Origin: Candidatus Nitrosopumilus sp.
GTDB taxonomy: Archaea; Thermoproteota; Nitrososphaeria; Nitrososphaerales; Nitrosopumilaceae
Length of the DNA: 64,000 nucleotides
Reading direction: 5' to 3'
Assembly (NCBI GenBank): GCA_028343855.1
Contig: JAOLZN010000001.1
Coordinates: forward strand, 91,559 to 155,558
A program made the position numbers and the translations under genes. Shown here in pieces: positions 9,828 to 18,727 of this stretch. Positions within the stretch are counted from its first letter, which is position 1. Every line of letters begins with the position of its first letter. Under the pieces are notes generated by a model that worked only from the letters and a program-made list of their open reading frames with translations, made no database searches and was not told the DNA's origin.

Positions 9828-10289
9828 ATGAATAAATTTATCACAATCGGTGATGAAAAAGTAAGTGTTACTGAAATAGAAAATGCAAAAAGCATACCTG
9901 AATTATTACAAACACGAGTTCAATATGCAATATTAGATCAATTAAATGATATGGTTACTAGAACTGGCATGGGAAATCCTGATGAAGTAAAAAAATTGGT
10001 CCTTAGAGACATTGCGTTTAGTAGAGGTGGTTATTCCTCTACTTTTACTTTTGAAATGGCTAACCAGGCGGTAAATCTAACTGAAGTTGATTTTACTAGT
10101 GAAAAAAGTATATCTGAATTATTGGTGTCTAGAGTTCAATATGCAATATCTGATCAATTAAATTATTTAATTTCTAAATCTGACAATCCTGAAGATTCAT
10201 TAAAAAAAATTAAAGATTCTCTTGTACTGGATGTTACAAAAATAATTGATAGTTACATTCCATCTAAAAATAACAATGATGAAGATTAA
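9828..10289 (+). CDS. hypothetical protein with internal tandem domain duplication
   Basis: SIPELLQTRVQYAILDQLN and SISELLVSRVQYAISDQLN halves. Confidence 0.7.
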   Translation: MNKFITIGDEKVSVTEIENAKSIPELLQTRVQYAILDQLNDMVTRTGMGNPDEVKKLVLRDIAFSRGGYSSTFTFEMANQAVNLTEVDFTSEKSISELLVSRVQYAISDQLNYLISKSDNPEDSLKKIKDSLVLDVTKIIDSYIPSKNNNDED

Positions 10290-10325
10290 TTATTTTTAAT
10301 CTTTGACTTATTTTAGATTTAAAAA

Positions 10326-12101
10326 TTAGTTTAGAGACGATAGTGTTTTCACTTGTTGATTGACATAATCAAAACCTTCTTGCCAAAATTTTGGAGATCT
10401 AATGTCAAATCCATGTTCTGATAATAACTTTTCAGGTTTTTTTGAACCTCCTGCAGATAAAATATCAATATATGATTTAACAAAATCATTTCCTTCTTTT
10501 TTATACCTTTGAAATAGTGATAATGCTAACAAATTTCCAAATGAGTATGCATAGCAGTAAAATGGCGTATGATAAAAATGTGGAATACAACTCCATTCAA
10601 TTCCAAAATCTTCTGAAAGATTTACTGAATTCCCAAATTGTTCTTTTAAATTTTGTAAATATGTTTTTGATATTTCATCTATGGTGGTACCATTACTGAT
10701 CTGATTATGTGCATCAATTTCAAAAATTGTGAAAAATGACTGTCTGAGTATTGTGGCATACAAATCATCTATTTTTTCTGCTAACATTATCTTTTTTTGA
10801 TCGTCAGATATCTTGTCTGATAAATTATCGTATAGTAATAATTCTGAAAATGTAGATGCTGTTTCAGCTAATGGTAGTGGTGCATCTTGTACCAATATTG
10901 ATCTATCTTGAGCTGCCTGACTGTGAACTGCGTGCCCTAATTCATGTGCTAATGTGAATACATCTCTAGATTTACCAGTAAAATTGACTAAAACATATGG
11001 TGTAATTTTGGGAGTTAGTGTACTGCAAAATGCCCCATCTCTTTTTCCTGGTCTTACTGAGGAATCTATGTGGTTTTCATTGAATACTTTTCTGGCAAAT
11101 TCTTCTAACGTACTGCTAAATTTTCCAAGTGATTCAAAGACTAGTTTCACTGATTGATTATATGAATAATTTTTTTCTTTAATTTTTGATGCTGCAGGTG
11201 CATATAGATCATATCTTTGCAATTTTTTCATGTTTAACATTTTTGCTTTTTGAAGAAAGAATTTTTGAAATATTGGTGAGTTTTTTCTACAAATTGAAAG
11301 AAGTGATTCTATCGTTTTATCATCTACATCGTTAGCAATATTTCTCATTGATATTGGACTTTTGTATCCTCTGAGTTCTATTCCCTCATCTTTCCAATTT
11401 AGGACAATGTTTTGATAGATTTCTCCAATAACCCCTTTGTTTTCAGTATATTTTGTAAGAATTGTTTTGTATGCTGTCGCTCTAATTTTTGGATTTGTAC
11501 TTCTAACATAATTTGTTAGTTCTTCTCTTGTCATTACTTTTGTTTTACTGCCTATTTTCATTTTGTATTCATACACATTTGTGATTTTATCGTATAGTTT
11601 TACAAGCGCCGAAATTCCTGTCACATCTAATGTATTGATGATTTTTTCTTCTGATTCGCTCAAAGCATATTTTGCAAATAATCTTTTGTATGTGAGATAT
11701 TCTTTCAATTCCCCTGTATCTTTCATTAATCGTTGTGCATTTTTTTCATCTACTTGTGTTTTCCACCATAAATCAAAAAATAAAATTTTATTTGAAATTT
11801 CTGAACCTAATTTTGACATTTGAGTCATTAATGAAGTTGCTTCATCTGATTGAGTATCTGATGAATATGAAAGTGATGCATATCCTCCAATCTTACTCAT
11901 TTTATGCGAGATTTCTTCAACTTGTTGTAAAATAATTTTGAATTGTTTTGATGTCATTTTTGAATTGAGTTTAGTTTTAATTTTTTCAAATTTCTTTGCT
12001 TGATTTTCTAAATCTTTGATCTGTTTTTGAAATTCTGGGCTTTTTGGATTTTTAGCTAATTCTGATAAATCCCATTTTCCTACTTGATATTGACTCAACA
12101 C
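10326..12101 (-). CDS. pepF: M3-family oligoendopeptidase F
   Basis: FTLAHELGHAVHS (HExxH) and M3-like C-terminal region. Confidence 0.93.
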   Translation of the reverse strand: MLSQYQVGKWDLSELAKNPKSPEFQKQIKDLENQAKKFEKIKTKLNSKMTSKQFKIILQQVEEISHKMSKIGGYASLSYSSDTQSDEATSLMTQMSKLGSEISNKILFFDLWWKTQVDEKNAQRLMKDTGELKEYLTYKRLFAKYALSESEEKIINTLDVTGISALVKLYDKITNVYEYKMKIGSKTKVMTREELTNYVRSTNPKIRATAYKTILTKYTENKGVIGEIYQNIVLNWKDEGIELRGYKSPISMRNIANDVDDKTIESLLSICRKNSPIFQKFFLQKAKMLNMKKLQRYDLYAPAASKIKEKNYSYNQSVKLVFESLGKFSSTLEEFARKVFNENHIDSSVRPGKRDGAFCSTLTPKITPYVLVNFTGKSRDVFTLAHELGHAVHSQAAQDRSILVQDAPLPLAETASTFSELLLYDNLSDKISDDQKKIMLAEKIDDLYATILRQSFFTIFEIDAHNQISNGTTIDEISKTYLQNLKEQFGNSVNLSEDFGIEWSCIPHFYHTPFYCYAYSFGNLLALSLFQRYKKEGNDFVKSYIDILSAGGSKKPEKLLSEHGFDIRSPKFWQEGFDYVNQQVKTLSSLN

Positions 12102-12171
12102 TATCTATCCCTTTTAACTATTAAAAAATGAATAGTTTTTTGATATTCGTTTTTAATATTATTATGAGATT

Positions 12172-12714
12172 TTATTTATTTTTAAAATTATATTCTTGCT
12201 CTTTGATAATATTTAATGTCATACTTGTTTTCAGGTTTGGTAACCCTCTGATTGCTCTGGTAATTACATCCTGTAACACTTCTTCACTGGATGATTCAAT
12301 TCTGCAAACTACATCGTAATATCCAAATACCACATCTGCTTCCTTAACTTCTGGAATTTTACAGAGATTTTTTAATGTGGGGAATTCTTGTCCTTTTTCA
12401 CAATGAAAAACAACATATGCTTGACTATCGTTTTTACCTAACATCGCTCCTACTAATTTTTCGGTAATTTGGAATAATTGTCCTGATTCAGAACTTGTTA
12501 AAGTCATGCTTGAATGAATTTTTGGTATTCTTCTAATTTGTTGTGTAACGATCTCTTGAATTTTTTCATCAGTTGTACACTCAATTTGTGCTACAATATC
12601 GTACAGTCCTAATGTGCCATGAGCTTCTTTAATTCCTACTATTTTTTGTAATGCTTCTATGACAAATTTTTCTTCTCCAAGATCACAATTCATCATTATG
12701 TATGCTTTTGACAT
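12172..12714 (-). CDS. tandem double RAM (Lrp/AsnC ligand-binding) domain protein without HTH
   Basis: two copies of the NCDLGEEKFV...GTLGLYDIVAQIE type unit. Confidence 0.8.
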   Translation of the reverse strand: MSKAYIMMNCDLGEEKFVIEALQKIVGIKEAHGTLGLYDIVAQIECTTDEKIQEIVTQQIRRIPKIHSSMTLTSSESGQLFQITEKLVGAMLGKNDSQAYVVFHCEKGQEFPTLKNLCKIPEVKEADVVFGYYDVVCRIESSSEEVLQDVITRAIRGLPNLKTSMTLNIIKEQEYNFKNK

Positions 12715-12828
12715 TAGATTCTTACCTCACATATTTTATTTTGATCAATCATCCCAATATTTATGCAAATTTAGCATAAAAGTTTTCATAAGTTAATTTA
12801 AAAAAATTTCAGACTTTTTGTGACTGCA

Positions 12829-13086
12829 TCAATAGTACTCTTCATGAATGTAACACCATTTCCAAATTTCTTCTGGAATTGCTTTCATTATTGGATGACC
12901 TGTTTCTTCAAAATGTTTTGTTGCATGTTTCCCAATAGATGAATCACAACAACCTACATGACCACATGTGAGACACATTCTAAGTGCTACTGTTGGCAAA
13001 TGTTCCTTTTCACATTTTTCACAATTTTTTGTTTTGGGAGTTATGTTTTCTTTTTTTTGTAAAAAATGTTGACAATCTTTTTGCAT
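12829..13086 (-). CDS. UBP-type zinc finger protein
   Basis: CEKCEKEH...LRMCLTCGHVGCCDSSIGKHATKHFEETGHPI. Confidence 0.88.
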   Translation of the reverse strand: MQKDCQHFLQKKENITPKTKNCEKCEKEHLPTVALRMCLTCGHVGCCDSSIGKHATKHFEETGHPIMKAIPEEIWKWCYIHEEYY

Positions 13087-13090
13087 TTTT

Positions 13091-13630
13091 CTAATATTTT
13101 TTTAAAGTTTCTTTGTATCTCTTAATTGATTCAATTACCACTGTTTTTGCATCTTTTGCTGATTTCCACCCAATAATTTCTACTTTTTTCCCTTCTAATT
13201 CTTTATACACTTGGAAAAAATGAGCTATCTCTGAGCGATAGTGGTCCTCAATATTTTCTATATCTGTAGTGTGTAGGTATCTTGGATCATTAGTTGATAC
13301 ACAAATAATTTTGTCGTCTGGTTCTCCATCATCTTTCATTTGAAGTAATCCTATTGGTCTTGATTCTATCAAAATTCCTGGATATGTTGGATTTGTAACT
13401 AACACTAATGCATCTAACGGATCCCCATCTTCAGATAATGTTTGTGGGATTAATCCATAATCTCCTGGATAATGAAATGGCGAAAATAGTACCCTGTCTA
13501 ATTTTATCATATTGTGCTTCTTATCATATTCGTATTTGTTCATTGAACCTTTTGGAATTTCAACAATGACGTTGATAATTTCTGGAATATCGCTTCCAGT
13601 TTCTATGTCATGCCAAAAATTTTTACTCAT
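13091..13630 (-). CDS. ppa: inorganic pyrophosphatase
   Basis: EIPKGSMNKYEYDK, YPGDYGLIPQT, DGDPLDALV. Confidence 0.95.
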   Translation of the reverse strand: MSKNFWHDIETGSDIPEIINVIVEIPKGSMNKYEYDKKHNMIKLDRVLFSPFHYPGDYGLIPQTLSEDGDPLDALVLVTNPTYPGILIESRPIGLLQMKDDGEPDDKIICVSTNDPRYLHTTDIENIEDHYRSEIAHFFQVYKELEGKKVEIIGWKSAKDAKTVVIESIKRYKETLKKY

Positions 13631-13720
13631 TTTCTAGCAGTTGTGATAAATTCTTAGTATATGATTCTATGTACAACCTTTTCTGAAATTTATTTAAACA
13701 ATATTTTGGTGGATTTCAGA

Positions 13721-14149
13721 CTATGCTGTTAGGTTAGTGTTTGGAATCACTTTGAATATTTTTACAGTATATTCTCCATAGAAAATATTTGTAAATTCAC
13801 CTGTACTTTGATCTAGATTTCGTACTCTGAATTTGTATTCGTATGAACCGTCTCCTTTAGTATCTATTTGTGCCATATGGATTGCTTCATCTCCTTTGTA
13901 AAATTGAATAATTACTGGATATCTTTCAGCTACATCTGAAGCTACTCCGTACACTGTTCCCCATGGAAGTGTATTGTCTTCTGGTACTGTTAGGGTTGTA
14001 ATTGTAGTTTCTAAACTAATTTTTTCGTTAATTGGGCTTACACTAATTTCATTTTGATTTGTTTCTGCAACTACAGAATTTGGAACTATCATAATTGCTA
14101 ATAGGGCAATAATTGACGTCATTGCTAGTACATTCATTTTTGTATTCAT
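13721..14149 (-). CDS. hypothetical secreted protein
   Basis: signal peptide-like N-terminus; beta-rich body. Confidence 0.6.
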   Translation of the reverse strand: MNTKMNVLAMTSIIALLAIMIVPNSVVAETNQNEISVSPINEKISLETTITTLTVPEDNTLPWGTVYGVASDVAERYPVIIQFYKGDEAIHMAQIDTKGDGSYEYKFRVRNLDQSTGEFTNIFYGEYTVKIFKVIPNTNLTA

Positions 14150-14214
14150 ATCAAATAATATGCCTTCAATGTTCTTTAAATAATTTATTATTCATTTCTA
14201 CTAGTTCTTTCTAC

Positions 14215-14880
14215 TTATTCTAAGATATCATAATACTGATTTAGTCTCTTATTCAGTAAATCCTTGTAATCTTCAGTATTTTTAACAACTTCCATTCTTG
14301 AATTCTTTTCACTACTTACTAAAATGACAACTTGTTTGACTTCAATCCCTGTTAGTTCGTTAAACATTTGTGCATATGCTGTACCTTGAATAAAATGATC
14401 CTTCATCCATTCCTCTTTTTGATTACTTCTTTTTGTTTTATAATCTATGATTGATAATTCTCCTTCATAGTTTGCTATACAATCTGATGTTCCTGCTAAT
14501 TTCATTTTGTTACTGTATAGTCTTAATTCTGTTCCGTGAACATCATTAATTTTTTGTAAAAAAGGAATTAGATTGTTAAAATGTGCCACTGAAAGTAATC
14601 TAACTTCATCCATTTGTCTTACTTCGTTAATATGATTTTCAATTAATTTGTGAGTTTCTGTGCCTATTATTGCTGCTTCTTGAGTGATATATTCTGCAGC
14701 AATTTCTTGTTCTTTCCAATTTTCTAAACTTTCTTTTTTCTCTTTAGACATTGTTTCTTGTAATATTGTTGTAATTGATGGGTAGATTTCTCCTGTTGGA
14801 GTTTGGTAAAAATGTGCATTATCTTTTTCAATTAATTCGGCTTGTTTGAAATTAATTGGAATGTGATTGTATAGTGACAT
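14215..14880 (-). CDS. PD-(D/E)XK (RecB-like) nuclease
   Basis: GTSDCIANYEGELSIIDYKTKRSN. Confidence 0.78.
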   Translation of the reverse strand: MSLYNHIPINFKQAELIEKDNAHFYQTPTGEIYPSITTILQETMSKEKKESLENWKEQEIAAEYITQEAAIIGTETHKLIENHINEVRQMDEVRLLSVAHFNNLIPFLQKINDVHGTELRLYSNKMKLAGTSDCIANYEGELSIIDYKTKRSNQKEEWMKDHFIQGTAYAQMFNELTGIEVKQVVILVSSEKNSRMEVVKNTEDYKDLLNKRLNQYYDILE

Positions 14881-14960
14881 TTTTTTTAATAATTTTTCAT
14901 GTCATATAGTTATTTTGAATTTTAATTATTTTTATTTATTAAATTAATGAAAAATTAAAA

Positions 14961-15054
14961 TGGACCGGATGGGATTTGAACCCACGACCTTTGCGGGAAT
15001 TTCTTCCTTACGCAGTGTGAGTGCGTCATCCAAACCAAACTAGACGACCAGTCC
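14961..15054 (-). tRNA. tRNA-Val (CAC) with probable non-canonical intron (14990..15008)
   Basis: GGACTGG/CCGGTCC acceptor, ACGCA CTCACAC TGCGT anticodon arm, GTGGG TTCAAAT CCCAT T-arm; 19 extra nt fit a bulge-helix-bulge. Confidence 0.88.
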
Positions 15055-15133
15055 AAATACTTTGTGAAAACACATGGTTTTCTATCTTTACTTTTTTGAT
15101 ATTTTGTTATTACCTAACCTTTTTGTATTGATT

Positions 15134-15397
15134 ATGAAAAAAATATTCATATCTTTAAAAGAATTTGATGCCTTAATTGATAGAATGAATTTAGCCTTTG
15201 ACTCTGCTAATAATCTTGGTCAATATACTACTGCAGGTAGAATTCTATTTCAAATGAATGAAGAATTACCTGATGATCTTCAATTAACTCTTGAAGAAAT
15301 TGATGATCCTAATGATGCTAAATCTTTCATAGTAGATAATGAATCTGCTTTAAAATATGCAATCAGAGAATATCGTGAAAGATTAATGCTTTCTTAA
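15134..15397 (+). CDS. hypothetical protein
   Basis: track ORF begins 15074; internal ATG (MKKIFISLKEF) preferred. Confidence 0.5.
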   Translation: MKKIFISLKEFDALIDRMNLAFDSANNLGQYTTAGRILFQMNEELPDDLQLTLEEIDDPNDAKSFIVDNESALKYAIREYRERLMLS

Positions 15398-15399
15398 TT

Positions 15400-15567
15400 C
15401 TACTTCTTAACACCAAGATTTCTGTTCTTTAATCTCAAGTATGGATTTCTACATTTTCTGCATCTTGATGCCCCGACATCGTTTCTACATCCACATTTGA
15501 AGCAAATTCTCATAACTAATCGTGCCTGTTGTGCAATTCGTTTCTTTTCAGGGTCTGTAATTGGCAT
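15400..15567 (-). CDS. rpl40e: 50S ribosomal protein L40e
   Basis: MPITDPEKKRIAQQARLVMRICFKCGCRNDVGASRCRKCRNPYLRLKNRNLGVKK, read by eye; below the ORF-track length cutoff. Confidence 0.93.
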   Translation of the reverse strand: MPITDPEKKRIAQQARLVMRICFKCGCRNDVGASRCRKCRNPYLRLKNRNLGVKK

Positions 15568-15603
15568 TTAATTCTCTCCTCAATCTCTTCCTTTTATTCT
15601 AAT

Positions 15604-16515
15604 CTATTTTTCCATTTTTCCTGCTAGTAAAACTGGTACTTCAGCTGGTCTTTTGGCTACAGGAATGTTTGCTTTGTTAAACATGGATACTTTAGATTCT
15701 GCTGATCCATATGTTCCCATTACAATTGCACCTGCATGTCCCATTCGTTTTTCTTTAGGTGCTGCTCTTCCTGCAATGTATGCAACAGCTGGTTTGTTAA
15801 AACCTGAATCAATAATTTGTTGAGCTAACATTTCTTCAGAATCTCCGCCAATTTCTCCTACAATCACTAATCCTTCTAAATCTGAAATATCTTTTACCAT
15901 TTCAAATGCATCAATTAATCTGGTACCATTAACTGGATCTCCGCCAATTCCAATTGTAATTGATTGTCCAAACCCTGCATTGGTTAATGCATCTGAAATT
16001 TCATAAAGTAAAGTTCCACTTTTTGATAAAACTGCAATCTTTCCTGCTTTGAAAGGCATTGGTGGCATAATTCCAATTTTAATTAATTCTGGAATCATTA
16101 GTCCTGGAGTGTTAGGTCCGATGATAACTGCATCTTTTTGTTTTGCTAAATCTAATGCTTCCATGGTATCTCTAATTGGTACGTGCTCTGGAATTGCAAC
16201 AAGTAATTTAATTCCAGAATTTAATGCATCCTTTGCTGCTGCTAAGAAGAATTTTGCTGGAACAAAAATAATTGAGATTTTTGCATTTGTTGCATCTACT
16301 GCTTCTTGCATTGTATTGTATATTGGAACTGTTTCTTCAAATTTTTGACCTCCTTTACCTGGAGTAACTCCTGCAACTACGTTGGTTCCATATGATATCA
16401 TTTGTTTTGCATGGATTGAACCATATGAGCCTGTAATTCCTTGCACAATGACTCCTTTATTTTCATAATCTGAATCCTCTGGTTTTCCTTTTAGTAGTTC
16501 AAAAATATCTGTCAT
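15604..16515 (-). CDS. sucD: succinyl-CoA synthetase (ADP-forming) alpha subunit
   Basis: [28 protein letters not shown] active-site region. Confidence 0.95.
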   Translation of the reverse strand: MTDIFELLKGKPEDSDYENKGVIVQGITGSYGSIHAKQMISYGTNVVAGVTPGKGGQKFEETVPIYNTMQEAVDATNAKISIIFVPAKFFLAAAKDALNSGIKLLVAIPEHVPIRDTMEALDLAKQKDAVIIGPNTPGLMIPELIKIGIMPPMPFKAGKIAVLSKSGTLLYEISDALTNAGFGQSITIGIGGDPVNGTRLIDAFEMVKDISDLEGLVIVGEIGGDSEEMLAQQIIDSGFNKPAVAYIAGRAAPKEKRMGHAGAIVMGTYGSAESKVSMFNKANIPVAKRPAEVPVLLAGKMEK

Positions 16516-17618
16516 TTCTTTACTCCCATTACTGCAGCGTTAATTGCTTCTTCCACTGTATCAAATATGTTGGTTCTAGAACCCTGTAGCATTTCTTTTG
16601 CTTTTTCTGATTCTGTACCTTTTAGTCTTGAAAATACTGGTATGTCAATTAGATTATTTTCATATGCTTTAAGAAATGCTTCTGCAACAACTGTAGTTTT
16701 TACAATTCCTCCATAGAGATTAACTAAAATTCCTTTTACTCTGTCTAATTTACTAATCAAAGTTAATGCTTCATAAACTGATTCTGTAGTTGCACCACCA
16801 CCCACATCTAAGAAACATGCAGGTTTTCCTCCATTATCTGATAACATGTCTAATGTGGACATAACAAGTCCTGCACCGTTACCAACCACTGCTATGTCTC
16901 CATCTAATTCTACTAATGAAAATCCACTTTTTTCAGCTTGCTCTTCAATCTCTGTTTTTTCTTGATATTTTTGTAATTCATCATGTCTGAAATTTGCATT
17001 GTCGTCAGTTACAAATTTTCCATCTAATGCCATTACTGTATCATCTTGCATAATTGCAAGTGGATTGATTTCTACTAACTCTGCTTCTTTTTCAATTGTT
17101 AATTTTGATAATTTTTTTAATGTATCTGCAACTCCTTGAGCTGTAATTCCTTCTAATCCCATTTCTTTTGCAACTTCGTTTGCAATTTCTTCTGAGACAT
17201 CCCCTAATCCTATCTCTTTAATAATTTGATTTTTAACTGATTCAATTTCCACCCCTCCTTCAGCTGATGCAATAATTGTGTAGCATCTTTTTGAACGATT
17301 TAGGAAAATGGATAAGTATAATTCTTTTTTAATATCTGCCATTTTTTCTAGTAGTATTGCTCTTGCTTTTTCACCTTTAATTTCTAAATCCATTACTTGT
17401 GGATATTTGATGTCAAATTCATCATCATTTTGACATTTTTGAATGCCTCCTGCTTTTCCTCTGCCCCCAACTGGTACTTGGATTTTAATTACAAATGGAT
17501 ATCCTAGTTGTTTTGCATGTTTTCTGCCTTCTTCGATATTGGTTGAAGATATGCTGTCTAGTAGGCTAATTCCATATTCTCTAAAAAGCTCTTTTGCTTG
17601 AAATTCTAATAATTGCAT
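16512..17618 (-). CDS. sucC: succinyl-CoA synthetase beta subunit
   Basis: ATP-grasp; EINPLA, FLDVGGGA, NLYGGIVK; 4-nt overlap with sucD. Confidence 0.95.
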   Translation of the reverse strand: MQLLEFQAKELFREYGISLLDSISSTNIEEGRKHAKQLGYPFVIKIQVPVGGRGKAGGIQKCQNDDEFDIKYPQVMDLEIKGEKARAILLEKMADIKKELYLSIFLNRSKRCYTIIASAEGGVEIESVKNQIIKEIGLGDVSEEIANEVAKEMGLEGITAQGVADTLKKLSKLTIEKEAELVEINPLAIMQDDTVMALDGKFVTDDNANFRHDELQKYQEKTEIEEQAEKSGFSLVELDGDIAVVGNGAGLVMSTLDMLSDNGGKPACFLDVGGGATTESVYEALTLISKLDRVKGILVNLYGGIVKTTVVAEAFLKAYENNLIDIPVFSRLKGTESEKAKEMLQGSRTNIFDTVEEAINAAVMGVKK

Positions 17619-17658
17619 GCAAGTGAGATGAATTTTACGGTCTTTATTAACTATGAGG

Positions 17659-17988
17659 CTATTTTAGTTGCTCTTGAAGAAAATCAATCATTTCTAAAAA
17701 GCGATCTTTACTTTTTCGTAATAATTCTTGTGGATATTCTTCAATTCTAAAAACAAATTGTTGGTGGAAACTTGGAACCAGAATTCCTCCTGATGTAACC
17801 ATTTGTTCAATTACATAGCCATTAGTGAGACTGCATACGATTTCTTCATAGGATTCATCCTCTTCATCTAGAGTCTGTCTGTACAAAATGATTGGTCTGT
17901 TCGTTTTGGCTACTATATCTGACCCTTTTTTTAATAGATCACCTAATTGTTGAATTTGCCAAGCATCTAGACTAATCTGTTTTACCAT
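17659..17988 (-). CDS. hypothetical protein
   Basis: ORF track, 109 aa. Confidence 0.55.
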   Translation of the reverse strand: MVKQISLDAWQIQQLGDLLKKGSDIVAKTNRPIILYRQTLDEEDESYEEIVCSLTNGYVIEQMVTSGGILVPSFHQQFVFRIEEYPQELLRKSKDRFLEMIDFLQEQLK

Positions 17989-18097
17989 GATTATCTAAAG
18001 TGATTTTTCTATTTAACCGTGATAAAACAAATCATGTTAACTATTTGTCTTCAATTAAATCACACATTTTTAATAAAGAAAGAAAATGGTTTGGCAT

Positions 18098-18682
18098 TTA
18101 TGCCATATCTAATGCTCTGGAATGTTTTCCTGTGTGAGGTCTTTCTCCAGAATACTTTCTTCTCATGTGTCCTGATGGTCTTCCATAGATTAACTCTAAG
18201 AACCATGACTCATGTTCAATCTCTTCAGCAAGAATGTCTTTTGCTATGTCATATGTAACTGGATCTTTTCCAAATGTCATTTGACAAATTTTATTCCAAT
18301 TAACGATTGCACCTTGTTCTGCTTTGAGACATTTTTCTAGAATGGCTTTATGGTCTGTTGGATTTGTTGGAAGTTGTAAGAATTCACATCCTGAAATTTT
18401 GATAAATTCAGTTGCATCATTTGGAAGAATTCCTCCTAATTGATAGATTCTTTCAAGACATGATTCAAAGTGACTAAGATCCTCTAATCTGGCATCTTCA
18501 ATAATCCCTTTGAGTCCTTCTCCCTCCATACCTGTACAATGTGCTCTGAGATTGGTAAAGTAGTAGTATGCTGTAAATTCAACTGCAGCATTTGTGATTA
18601 ACTCCCTTACTAATTCGTCAACATCTAGGCCGTTTTGTTTTAGAACGTTAATTCCAACAACATGTGGGTTTGAATCAGACAT
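18098..18682 (-). CDS. ferritin-like / DPS-like (DPSL) protein
   Basis: helical; ELITNAAVEFTAYYYFTNLRAHC, EDLSHFE, AEEIEHESW iron-ligand-like pattern. Confidence 0.82.
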   Translation of the reverse strand: MSDSNPHVVGINVLKQNGLDVDELVRELITNAAVEFTAYYYFTNLRAHCTGMEGEGLKGIIEDARLEDLSHFESCLERIYQLGGILPNDATEFIKISGCEFLQLPTNPTDHKAILEKCLKAEQGAIVNWNKICQMTFGKDPVTYDIAKDILAEEIEHESWFLELIYGRPSGHMRRKYSGERPHTGKHSRALDMA

Positions 18683-18727
18683 TCCTTTAGATAATTAACG
18701 ATTCACATAAAAATATTGCATTAACCT

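Noticed and set aside
14215-14880. Cas4-like nuclease as sign of a defence island
   Set aside because: PD-(D/E)XK motif only; no Cas4 Cys cluster and no cas neighbours.
14961-15054. Class II (long variable arm) tRNA, e.g. Ser/Leu
   Set aside because: Anticodon CAC is Val, and the extra segment fits a BHB intron better than a variable arm.
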